A stretch of DNA of 6,737 nucleotides from CBDUBS01 sp965365445 (GCA_965365445.1 CBDUBS010000200.1:1-6737), one strand, 5' to 3'; positions 1 through 6,621 are shown, counted from the first letter of the stretch. Notes: generated by a model from the letters alone, not told the origin. Numbers and translations: made by a program.

Positions 1-467
1 TTCATCTGGAGGGCCCGCCATTGCTCTTCCGTGAAGAAGAGGGTTTTTCGCCTCACCTCTGTTCCATCGGCCCGGACGTACCCCCTCGACGTCTTGTAGA
101 ACCCGGCGCTCTCTTTATTCGGCGGCCCGGCCGTATACGACGCCATGGGTTCACTCCGTACCACCGATTGCACCTCTACACCCTCTTGCACCTGCGCCAC
201 GTCATCCCTGGGTGCTACCGATTGTTCAGGTAGCCCGGGTGCAACCACAGCAACCGGTGTATCCTGTACCATCTGTATCCCATGTTGCACCGGTGCAACC
301 TGTTCACCCGGTGCAACGGGTTGCGCGTCTGCGTCCTGTGCACCCGGTGGCTCCTGTTGCACCGGTGCAACCTGTTTTTCCGTGGCATTATCAGCCGGAG
401 CAGGGGAGTCGCCCACGGCCGCATCGAGGGCCTCGGCAATATTCAGGCGGCGGCGAGGAGTGGCCAT
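1..467 (-). CDS. Partial gene for a probable ribbon-helix-helix partition partner of ParA, with a repeat-rich N-terminal tail
   Basis: The frame is open from an ATG at 467-465 for 155 codons to the left edge with no stop, so the C-terminus is missing. It starts 5 bases after the parA stop, which implies co-transcription and a ParA-plus-small-partner operon. Residues 1-20 are basic then helical (MATPRRRLNIAEALDAAVGD). Residues about 31-106 are Pro/Val/Ala/Gln-rich degenerate hexapeptides, with QVAPVQ at 32-37 and again at 56-61, and look disordered. Residues 127-155 (TSRGYVRADG, then RRKTLFFTEEQWRALQM) read like the strand and first helix of a ribbon-helix-helix domain. In known ParG/omega-type systems such a protein binds the centromere and represses the operon, while its flexible N-terminal tail stimulates the ParA ATPase. 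I infer the same role here. The domain is cut off, so the family call is tentative, but gene reality is well supported by position and frame. Confidence 0.72.
   Translation of the reverse strand, partial: MATPRRRLNIAEALDAAVGDSPAPADNATEKQVAPVQQEPPGAQDADAQPVAPGEQVAPVQHGIQMVQDTPVAVVAPGLPEQSVAPRDDVAQVQEGVEVQSVVRSEPMASYTAGPPNKESAGFYKTSRGYVRADGTEVRRKTLFFTEEQWRALQM
149..391. repeat. Tandem 18-base repeat array inside the partner gene; candidate parS/centromere
   Basis: The consensus on the plus strand is GTTGCACCGGTGCAACCT. Copies begin at 149, 167 and 185. After a 9-base half-unit at 203-211 they continue at 212, 230, 248, 266, 284, 302, 320, 338, 356 and 374. Copies at 284 and 356 match fully, and 302 and 230 match at 13 and 14 of 18. 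The weakest (212, 266) match at 8-9 of 18 by hand count. The unit consists of GTTGCACC and its reverse complement GGTGCAAC, a perfect 16-base palindrome at 284-299 and 356-371. The identity around those two copies extends to 22 bases (283-304 and 355-376), 72 bases apart. Because 18 is a multiple of 3, the array encodes hexapeptides such as QVAPVQ on the minus strand. The presence of the same unit outside the gene argues for a DNA-level role. Confidence 0.85.
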
Positions 468-472
468 ACAAG

Positions 473-1225
473 TCAGGTTATGGAGTGTTTAACGATCGAG
501 AGGATGTCGTCGGTGGCGGCCCGGTAATCGGCGGCGCCGTTGCCGGACGGATCGTATTCGAGCACCGTTTGCCCGGCGTCGGGCGCTTCGGCTATCCGAA
601 CCGCATTGCGCACCGGCCGGGTGACGCGCCCCGGAAAGCGGGATTCCAGCAGCCCGAGCACTTCCCGGGCGATCACCGTCCGCCCGTCGTAACGTGTAGG
701 CACGATGGCGGCCACCGGCGGCGAAAGCGAGCGTTTCCGGAGGCGTTCGACCGTGCCCACGAGGTCGGCCAGACCGTGTACGGCCAGCGGCTCCATGAGC
801 ACCGGCACCAGGAGTCCCCCTTGGGCCCCGGAGCCCACGAGGTCCGCCCCGAGTACGAGCGCCGCGAGCGAGAGTGTTTCGAGCTGCGGGGGACAGTCCA
901 CCAGCAGCACATCGGCCAACTGCCGGAACTGGTGGGCCCGGTCCGCCAGGCGGAACAACCCGTCGGCTTCCCCGGCCGCCCGGGCCGCTTTGCTGAGTTG
1001 CCGGTCGGACAGAATCACCTGCAGGTTTTCCCGGGCGGTCTGCACCAGGTCGGCGGCCGGCGCCGCGGCCTCCGTAAACAGGGTCGTCGAGCCGCCCCCC
1101 CGGATTTCCGTCAGCCCAAGGCTCCGAGCCCGCCGTCCGCGGCGGGCCAGTTCGTGGGCGACGTTTACGGCCGTGGTCGTCTTGCCGGTGCCGCCCTTCT
1201 GGTTGAGTATGATGAATGCGTACAT
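473..1225 (-). CDS. parA: ParA-family partition ATPase
   Basis: This encodes a 250-residue cytoplasmic ATPase of the ParA/MinD (SIMIBI) superfamily, which binds ATP and nucleoid DNA and moves or positions DNA bound by its partner. The deviant Walker A motif KGGTGKTT lies at residues 10-17, with the signature lysine K10. Walker B is DVLLVDCPP at 105-113 with D110. The strand-helix LLVPVLMEPLAVHGL follows, and the C-terminal block VRIAEAPDAGQTVLEYDP plus GAADYRA is typical of ParA. The length suits the small ParA class without an N-terminal helix-turn-helix. I chose ATG 1225-1223 because it places Walker A where the family has it; a TTG 54 bases upstream would add an unlikely leader. No Shine-Dalgarno sequence is visible. 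The usual A' motif (DxDPQ after Walker A) is absent: residues 33-45 read ARSLGLTEIRGGG. The gene ends 5 bases before its partner gene. Confidence 0.93.
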   Translation of the reverse strand: MYAFIILNQKGGTGKTTTAVNVAHELARRGRRARSLGLTEIRGGGSTTLFTEAAAPAADLVQTARENLQVILSDRQLSKAARAAGEADGLFRLADRAHQFRQLADVLLVDCPPQLETLSLAALVLGADLVGSGAQGGLLVPVLMEPLAVHGLADLVGTVERLRKRSLSPPVAAIVPTRYDGRTVIAREVLGLLESRFPGRVTRPVRNAVRIAEAPDAGQTVLEYDPSGNGAADYRAATDDILSIVKHSIT

Positions 1226-1261
1226 AAGCGAAGGAATGTGCCGGGGCAAGATATCCTTCCC

Positions 1262-1351
1262 GTTGCCCCCATGCAACAAGGGTTACAGGGGTACCCGCCG
1301 CACCCTGTGCAACCGGTTGCACCTGTAGTACATGTTGCTCGGTAAAGTGGC
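1262..1351. repeat. Second 18-base repeat array upstream of parA; candidate operator/centromere
   Basis: Five consecutive units in constant 18-base register start at 1262, 1280, 1298, 1316 and 1334. They match the consensus of the intragenic array at about 13, 9, 10, 13 and 7 of 18 positions by hand count. The junction of units three and four forms the palindrome GTGCAACCGGTTGCAC at 1307-1322, the same half-sites in the opposite arrangement to those at 284-299. The array ends 36 bases before the parA ATG, on its upstream side, where the operator of a self-regulated par operon is expected. No supported gene covers it, so the repeat cannot be explained by protein coding here. Binding by the partner protein is my inference. 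Confidence 0.7.
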
Positions 1352-1718
1352 GCCGCCTTGCGCATACGCTCGTCCCGGTTTTCCCCGCCTAGCGACGGCT
1401 GGGCTGGGAGGGTGGATTCCAGTAACCGTGCTGAAATCGTTTGTATATGCCGATTCACCCCTGCCCTTGCACCCTGTTCGCTTCCCTTTTTGTGTAAGAA
1501 ATAGAAAAAACCTGTGGTGCAAAGGACTTCGAGTGCACAGGTGTTATCGGTGGCGCCGGTGCAACACACGCTATCTCGTGCTCCACCGCCTGCCTGCACC
1601 ACCCGTTGATCGAGGACAGCCGTTTTTGCCTCATCGAGCGCGGCACTGTTCCGTTTCAATGACCAGACGGATTCCGCGTTACAATTATATCGATAACGGG
1701 CATTTTTTATAAAACAAC
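1352..1718. other. Intergenic stretch with no supported gene
   Basis: This is the left and middle part of the gap between the parA operon (read leftward) and the receptor gene (read rightward). Reading frames that cross it give cysteine- and arginine-rich low-complexity peptides without recognisable domains, so I call none. It contains isolated relics of the 18-base unit, for example TTGCACCC at 1467-1474, GGTGCAA at 1516-1522 and the better cluster at 1532-1567. From about 1681 the sequence becomes markedly AT-rich, leading into the receptor promoter. The parA promoter must lie in or near this stretch, but I could not single out a convincing one. Confidence 0.5.
1532..1567. repeat. Third small cluster of the 18-base unit
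   Basis: Two adjacent units in register: 1532-1549 matches the consensus at about 11 of 18 positions and 1550-1567 (GTGGCGCCGGTGCAACAC) at 14 of 18. The neighbours at 1514 and 1568 match poorly, so this is a short or decayed cluster. It lies about 180 bases beyond the array upstream of parA and on the same side of that gene. It could be an auxiliary partner-binding site or a relic of a longer array. Confidence 0.45.
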
Positions 1719-1748
1719 TTGACAAATAAAATCAGAGACGATACTTTG
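1719..1748 (+). promoter_or_regulatory. Candidate promoter of the receptor operon
   Basis: TTGACA (1719-1724) is followed by a 17-base spacer and TACTTT (1742-1747), then G. The first hexamer is a perfect sigma-70 -35 box at ideal spacing. The second element, TACTTTG, also resembles the Bacteroidota -7 element TAnnTTTG, one base short. The site lies in the AT-rich island before the receptor gene and would give a leader of roughly 130 bases before the ATG at 1887. Confidence 0.6.
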
Positions 1749-1750
1749 AC

Positions 1751-1764
1751 TGTAAGCGCTTCGA
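1751..1764. promoter_or_regulatory. LacI-family operator-like palindrome at the expected transcription start
   Basis: TGTAAGCGCTTCGA contains the perfect palindrome AAGCGCTT with a central CG. Its left half, TGTAAGCG, matches the usual LacI/GalR-type operator half-site (TGTAANCG), while the right half is weaker. It begins three bases after the -10 element, so a bound repressor would cover the start site. Carbohydrate-uptake genes are often controlled by LacI-family repressors. No such regulator gene is in the window, so this is suggestive only. Confidence 0.35.
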
Positions 1765-1886
1765 ATCCCGGAGAAGTCTGAACAGGCTCGTTCCGGGACG
1801 CGGGGCCGAACCTGCAAACCAGCCCCTGGCCGCCTCTGAGCCGGCGCAAACCCGTCATCCTGATCCAACCTGCGGCGCGAACAGCT

Positions 1887-4853
1887 ATGTCGTCTGCTCT
1901 TTCGACCTTTGATCTGCCTTCGGGCAGGGCTTTCCGGGAGGGCGAGCACCCCGCCGCCCGGCTATACCGATTGGGTGTGCGATGCATTATGGCGGCCTTC
2001 CTGATGCCGGGCGCAGCGGCCGGGGCGCCTCTCCCGGAGAGCGGTCAGGTCCGGGGGAGGGTAGTGGATGCCCGCACGGGCGAGCCGCTCATCGGAGCCA
2101 ACGTGCAGCTCAAGGGCGCCTCGCAAGGAGCGGCCACCGACCTGGAGGGCCGGTTTCGCATCCCGAACGTCCCGGAAGGACCGCAGACGTTCGTAGCCAG
2201 CTACATCGGGTACCAGAAGGAAGAGCAAACGCTCGAGGTGCCGGCGGGGCGTACCGTGGAGCTGAACTTCGAGCTCGACTGGGAAGGCAGCGAACTGGGC
2301 GAGGTGATCGTTACGGCTCAGGCCGAAGGGCAGCTCGGGGCCATCAACCAGCAGATCAACGCCAGCACCATCACCAACGTCGTCTCGGCGGCGCGCATAC
2401 AGGAAATACCGGACGTGAACGCCGCCGAGTCCATCGGCCGCCTGCCCGGCGTATCCATTCAGCGGTCGTCGGGCGAGGCCAACAAGGTGACCGTTCGGGG
2501 GCTATCTCCAAAGTACAACGCCATCACCATAAACGGGATACGGGTGCCGGCGACCGACCTCGACGACCGGAGCGTGGACCTGACGATGGTTTCCTCGAAC
2601 ATGCTCTCGGGCATCGAGCTGACGAAAGCCCTGCTCCCGTACCAGGATGCCGACGCCATCGGCGGAACGGTCAATCTCCGGCTGCGCGAAGCGCCGGCGG
2701 GCCTGCAAAGCGAGTTCCTCATCCAGGGGGGCTTCAATGAGCTTCAGGGCGCTTACGATAATTACAAGATCAATGCGGGGCTCAGCAACCGGTTTCTGGG
2801 GGACCGCCTCGGGGCCATCGTCAACGGCAACCTGGAAGGGGTGGACCGGAGCGCCGACCAGTTCCGGGCTGGGTATTCCCGCACCGCCGACCGCCTGGAA
2901 GCCGAATCGCTCCGCCTGAACGAGCACGTCGAGGACCGCCGCCGCATCGGAGGCAGCGCCGTGCTCGACGCCCGCCTGCCGGGGGGCAAGGTCAGTCTGA
3001 ACGGCTTCCTGAGCCGGCTCGAGCGGAGCTACGTCAACCGGACCAACCGCTACGATACCGGCAACAACATGCACCGGTACGACCTCTCCACGACCGACCT
3101 GACGCTGGATCTGTTTACCACCGCCCTGCAGGGCGAGCAGCGCCTCGGGCCGGCGGAGCTCGAATACGGGGCGGCGTATGCCCGCAGCGGCCAGAGCGTC
3201 CCCGTGGAACGCTCGTGGCAGTTCGTCGAACAGGCCGGGATGAACCTGCAGGATTTCACCCGGATCGAGCAGCTTCCGGCCGCAGCCAATAACAACCTTC
3301 GGGAAACCTACCTGAACGACGTCCGGCAGGCAACCACATCGTCGGAGAACACGAATCTGACGCTCGACGCCGGAATCAGGATGCCCTTCGACCTGGGGCG
3401 CTTCTTCTCGGGCAACGTGCGCCTCGGGGGGAAATACCGCCGCCAGGAACGCTCCAACGACGAGTCTGAAATCGGCGCCAACGCATTTTACGGAGGCAGC
3501 AGCCCCCTGCGCCGGGCCATTGCGGAAAACATCCCGGAGGCAGGAACGGTAACCGAGTCGCGCTTCCCCATGGATCGGTTCATCGACAACGCTTACGACG
3601 CCGGGCGGTTCGTCGGCGGCCGGTTCGACCTCGGGTTTACGCCCCGCCTGGACATGATGAACCGGGTGACCGAAGCGGCGCTCTCCCGCCCCAACCTGCT
3701 GCTGGTCGATGCCAACTCGGTGTTCGCGCAGGACTACCAGGGCGAGGAAAACCTGGGCGCGGGCTATGCCATGGCCGAAATCAACCTCGGGCGGCGCCTG
3801 ACGTTTCTGCCCGGCGTGCGCTACGAACGCATGGTGACCAACTACGAAGCCTACCAGGTGGTCGATGTGGTGCCCACCATGGGCCAGCCTTCCGAGGCCG
3901 ACGCCCGGCGGGCCCGCTCCCGGAGGGAGAACAGCTTCTGGTTTCCCATGCTCCACCTGCGCATCAAACCGACCGGCTGGATGGACCTCCGCCTGGCCCG
4001 AACCGAATCGCTGACCCGCCCGGATTTCAAAAAGATGTCGCCGCGCTTCTTCGTGCCCACCGAGACGAAGCAGCCCGTCATCATGGGCAACCCGTACCTG
4101 GAGCCGTCGCCGGCCCTCAACTACGACGCGTCGCTCTCATTCTACTCGAACCACATCGGGCTGTTTACGATCTCCGGGTTCTATAAAAACATCTCGGACC
4201 TGATCTGGGATACCTCGCTGCGCAAGCTCCCCGGGGTAGTCATCCCCGCCGTGGCCGAGGGCGAAACCGCGCCCGGAAGCCCGGGGCAGGAGGTCGTCGT
4301 GTCCATCAACAACCCGTACGACGCCACCGTCAAAGGCATCGAGGTGGACTGGCAGACCAACTTCTGGTACCTGCCCAATCCCTTCAAGGGCATCGTGTTC
4401 AACGTCAACTATTCGCACATCCTCTCCGAGACGAAGTACCCGCGCAGCCGGTTCATATCGAAGTTCGACCCCAACTTCCCGCCCACCTTCATCCGGGTGA
4501 CGCAGGTGGATACGTTCCGGGTGGGGCGGCTCGTCGATCAGCCGGATAACGTACTCAACGTGACCCTCGGGTACGACCTGCGCGGCTTCTCGGCCCGGAT
4601 GTCGGCCCTGTATCAGGGCAATACCCTGTCGCTGCTCGTGCCGGAAGATCTGCGCGACGAGTATACGGACTCCTACTTCCGGATCGACTTTTCGGCCCGC
4701 CAGCAAATAACCCCCTGGGCTCAGCTTTTCCTGAATCTGAACAACCTGACGGCGGAGTTCGACCAGACGTTCGTCAACGCCATCGGAGGATACCCGATCG
4801 TCGAAGAACGCTACGGGTTTACGGCCGACCTCGGGCTGCGCTTCAAGTTCTGA
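1887..4853 (+). CDS. TonB-dependent outer-membrane receptor with N-terminal carboxypeptidase-regulatory-like domain
   Basis: This 988-residue protein should be an outer-membrane beta-barrel that imports a substrate using TonB/ExbBD energy. An unusually long N-terminal stretch (1-30) precedes a basic and hydrophobic signal segment (about 25-47, RLYRLGVRCIMAAFLMPGAA). A carboxypeptidase-regulatory-like domain follows at about 54-131 (GRVVDARTGEPLIGANV, DLEGRFRI, YIGY). A TonB-box-like EVIVTA lies at 139-144. The plug domain (about 160-270) has EIPDVNAAESIGRLPGVSIQ, VTVRGL, INGIRV and DADAIGGTVNL. The rest is the barrel, ending in the typical aromatic tail GLRFKF. The plug resembles the Xanthomonas/Caulobacter-type receptor family often linked to carbohydrate uptake, rather than classic SusC. 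The start is uncertain: GTG at 1977 would give a shorter conventional signal peptide, and no Shine-Dalgarno sequence precedes 1887. The gene lies 50 bases before the beta-helix gene with no terminator between them, so it is likely the first gene of an operon. The substrate cannot be read from the sequence. Confidence 0.93.
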   Translation: MSSALSTFDLPSGRAFREGEHPAARLYRLGVRCIMAAFLMPGAAAGAPLPESGQVRGRVVDARTGEPLIGANVQLKGASQGAATDLEGRFRIPNVPEGPQTFVASYIGYQKEEQTLEVPAGRTVELNFELDWEGSELGEVIVTAQAEGQLGAINQQINASTITNVVSAARIQEIPDVNAAESIGRLPGVSIQRSSGEANKVTVRGLSPKYNAITINGIRVPATDLDDRSVDLTMVSSNMLSGIELTKALLPYQDADAIGGTVNLRLREAPAGLQSEFLIQGGFNELQGAYDNYKINAGLSNRFLGDRLGAIVNGNLEGVDRSADQFRAGYSRTADRLEAESLRLNEHVEDRRRIGGSAVLDARLPGGKVSLNGFLSRLERSYVNRTNRYDTGNNMHRYDLSTTDLTLDLFTTALQGEQRLGPAELEYGAAYARSGQSVPVERSWQFVEQAGMNLQDFTRIEQLPAAANNNLRETYLNDVRQATTSSENTNLTLDAGIRMPFDLGRFFSGNVRLGGKYRRQERSNDESEIGANAFYGGSSPLRRAIAENIPEAGTVTESRFPMDRFIDNAYDAGRFVGGRFDLGFTPRLDMMNRVTEAALSRPNLLLVDANSVFAQDYQGEENLGAGYAMAEINLGRRLTFLPGVRYERMVTNYEAYQVVDVVPTMGQPSEADARRARSRRENSFWFPMLHLRIKPTGWMDLRLARTESLTRPDFKKMSPRFFVPTETKQPVIMGNPYLEPSPALNYDASLSFYSNHIGLFTISGFYKNISDLIWDTSLRKLPGVVIPAVAEGETAPGSPGQEVVVSINNPYDATVKGIEVDWQTNFWYLPNPFKGIVFNVNYSHILSETKYPRSRFISKFDPNFPPTFIRVTQVDTFRVGRLVDQPDNVLNVTLGYDLRGFSARMSALYQGNTLSLLVPEDLRDEYTDSYFRIDFSARQQITPWAQLFLNLNNLTAEFDQTFVNAIGGYPIVEERYGFTADLGLRFKF

Positions 4854-4887
4854 ACGCGGCTCGCCTACGCAGATACCATCCACCAAC

Positions 4888-4894
4888 GAGAGGT
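4888..4894 (+). promoter_or_regulatory. Ribosome binding site of the beta-helix gene
   Basis: GAGAGGT differs by one base from the end of the canonical AGGAGGT and lies 9 bases before the ATG at 4904. It supports that start and independent translation of the second gene. The receptor and parA lack a comparable site. Confidence 0.6.
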
Positions 4895-4903
4895 AAACAC
4901 ACG

Positions 4904-6604
4904 ATGAAAACCGGCTACGTACCTTTTCTTCTGCTCATCCTGACCATCTGGGCAGTCCGCCCGGGCGTATCGGCCCAGGCCCAGGCCTCCTCCGATACGC
5001 TCGTGGTTCAGCAGGGCCTGAATACCCTGCTCAACGCCGTCATGGGGGATACGCTGGCCAACGGACAGCGCGCCAACCCGAACCGGGTGTACAAGCTGCT
5101 GCGCGGCGGCCGCTACTTCATCCAGGAACGGCTCGACAACACCAACTGGCACCTGCGGCTCGTCGGGGAGCCCGGTACGGCCACCACCCCGCCGCCGGTG
5201 GTGCAGATCGCTAACCGGGAGGACGGCTCTTTCATCGGCAACATCATCCGCAGCAGCGCGGATGTGACCATCAAGAACATCTATTTCATCGTCCGGACGA
5301 CGCTGGGGGGTGATCCGTTCATTCCGTTCCAGGTGCGGGGAGCCGGGGCCCGGTTCGTGATGGACAACGCCGTCATCGACCATTCCAAAGAGCCCGTCTG
5401 GCGTCTCACGGCCGACGACATCTCGCTCTACGTAACCAATACAAAGTTCCGCAACATGCTGGAGCTGCCGGCCTGGTGGAAAGGCCGCGGCGCGCTGGCG
5501 CAGGCCCGCATGGATACCATATGGTTCGAAAACAACACCTTCTTCAACGTCGGCGGAGTCATCTATCAGAACAGTTCGGGTAAGGGCGATAATTTCTTCT
5601 GGTACAACCACAATACCGTGTACAACACGCGCAGCTGGTTCTGGCCGACCGACTGGCGTGCGGCCGTGCTGACCAACAACCTGACCATCAACGCAGGGTA
5701 CCCGGGTTATACGCTGCGCGAGATCAATCCGAATGCCGACGGGGGGCTCGTCACCGGGCACTTTACCATCGACACGCTGGGCACCGAGCTGGGCATCCCC
5801 GAGTCGGATCGCCGGATTTTCTATTCGACGAACGCCTTCGATACGACGCCCGAGTTCGAGGCCTGGTACGCCGCTCAGGCCGCCGTGACCGACGACTCCG
5901 CCCGCGTGCGTCAGGGGCCCATACTCGATTCGCGCGCGCAGGCTTTCTTCGACGCCTACCCCAAAATGACCCTCGGGCCTATCATCGCGAACGCCGATCC
6001 GGGCTTCATCAAGGCGCCCAACAGCATCCCGCTGCTCATCAAGTGGCTGGAGGAACAGCGCTCGAACCCGGTGCCTTCTACCCGCACCGACTGGTCGTGG
6101 GACCCCGACGGCAGCCACAGCATCGTCACGTGGCCCCTGCCGGAAAACCTCGCCTATACGAACGCCGCCCTCATGACCGCTTCGATGGGCAACCTGCCGC
6201 TGGGCGATCTGAACTGGTTCCCGGCCAAGAAACAGGAATGGATGGGCCGCCGCGCTCAGCTGCAATCGCAGATCATGACGGCCCTCAACCAGGGCACGAC
6301 GGCCGCCGAGCCGAACGATGAGCTGCCGGAAGGGTTCGTCCTGGAACAGAACTATCCGAACCCGTTCAACCCCTCGACGACCATCGGATTCATGCTGCCG
6401 GAGGCGGCCGAGGCGACGCTCACCGTATACGACGTGCTCGGGCGCAAGCTGGCCGTGGCGTTCCAGGGCCCGGCGGCGGCCGGGGTGCGCTACCAGGCGC
6501 CCTTCAACGCGGGCGACCTGCCGAGCGGCATCTACTTCTACCGGCTGCAAACCAGCGGCCGGAGCGCCTTCTCGGCCGTAGGCCGGATGACGCTGCTCAA
6601 ATAA
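4904..6604 (+). CDS. Secreted beta-helix-like protein with T9SS type A sorting domain
   Basis: The 566-residue protein begins with a clean signal peptide (MKTGYVPFLLLILTIWAVRP, cleavage probably after GVSA at 24). The region at about 110-265 has repeated short strands with Asn-rich turns: VTIKNIYFIV 121-130, FVMDNAVIDH 151-160, ISLYVTNTKFRN 173-184, IWFENNTFFNVGG 206-218, FWYNHNTVYNT 232-242 and LTNNLTIN 256-263. These suggest a right-handed parallel beta-helix, the fold of pectate-lyase-like and related glycan-acting proteins. NADPGF (363-368) and GNLPLGDLNWF (429-439) are motifs I associate with such secreted Bacteroidota proteins. I see no assignable catalytic residues, so enzyme versus binding protein is open. 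Residues 474-566 form a T9SS sorting domain (NYPNPFNPSTTI 483-494, VYDVLGRKL 508-516, SGIYFYRL 541-548), so export to the surface or medium is expected. It probably handles the glycan whose products the upstream receptor imports. Confidence 0.88.
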   Translation: MKTGYVPFLLLILTIWAVRPGVSAQAQASSDTLVVQQGLNTLLNAVMGDTLANGQRANPNRVYKLLRGGRYFIQERLDNTNWHLRLVGEPGTATTPPPVVQIANREDGSFIGNIIRSSADVTIKNIYFIVRTTLGGDPFIPFQVRGAGARFVMDNAVIDHSKEPVWRLTADDISLYVTNTKFRNMLELPAWWKGRGALAQARMDTIWFENNTFFNVGGVIYQNSSGKGDNFFWYNHNTVYNTRSWFWPTDWRAAVLTNNLTINAGYPGYTLREINPNADGGLVTGHFTIDTLGTELGIPESDRRIFYSTNAFDTTPEFEAWYAAQAAVTDDSARVRQGPILDSRAQAFFDAYPKMTLGPIIANADPGFIKAPNSIPLLIKWLEEQRSNPVPSTRTDWSWDPDGSHSIVTWPLPENLAYTNAALMTASMGNLPLGDLNWFPAKKQEWMGRRAQLQSQIMTALNQGTTAAEPNDELPEGFVLEQNYPNPFNPSTTIGFMLPEAAEATLTVYDVLGRKLAVAFQGPAAAGVRYQAPFNAGDLPSGIYFYRLQTSGRSAFSAVGRMTLLK

Positions 6605-6621
6605 CCCCGCTCCTACGCACC

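Noticed and set aside
149..391. Repeat array considered as CRISPR
   Set aside because: Units are contiguous, 18 bases long, degenerate and palindromic, with no spacers and no cas genes nearby.
1226..1279. Upstream TTG start for parA adding 18 residues
   Set aside because: It would push Walker A to residue 28 and add a leader not seen in small ParA proteins; the ATG at 1225 fits the family.
212..1345. Long open frame on the plus strand opposite parA and its partner
   Set aside because: It is antisense to a gene with intact ParA motifs and its product is a low-complexity Arg/Pro/Gly-rich peptide with no domain; GC-rich DNA gives such shadows.
1262..1351. Repeats considered as iterons of a replication origin
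   Set aside because: Iterons of about this length occur at plasmid origins, but there is no replication initiator gene in the window and the repeats track the par genes. The idea cannot be excluded if such a gene lies just outside.
1442..1447. TATACA on the minus strand as a -10 box for parA
   Set aside because: There is no acceptable -35 element at proper spacing and no other support.
1332..1712. Plus-strand frame of 126 codons in the intergenic region
   Set aside because: The product is Arg/Pro/Cys-rich without domains, there is no ribosome binding site, and the start lies inside the repeat array.
1165..1725. Minus-strand frame upstream of and overlapping the parA start, rich in Cys-Thr-Gly-Ala
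   Set aside because: The odd composition comes from reading the 18-base repeat in another frame. It overlaps the parA start and has no recognisable domain.
2502..3956. Minus-strand frame of 484 codons opposite the receptor gene
   Set aside because: It is the shadow of the well-supported receptor and has no recognisable domain.
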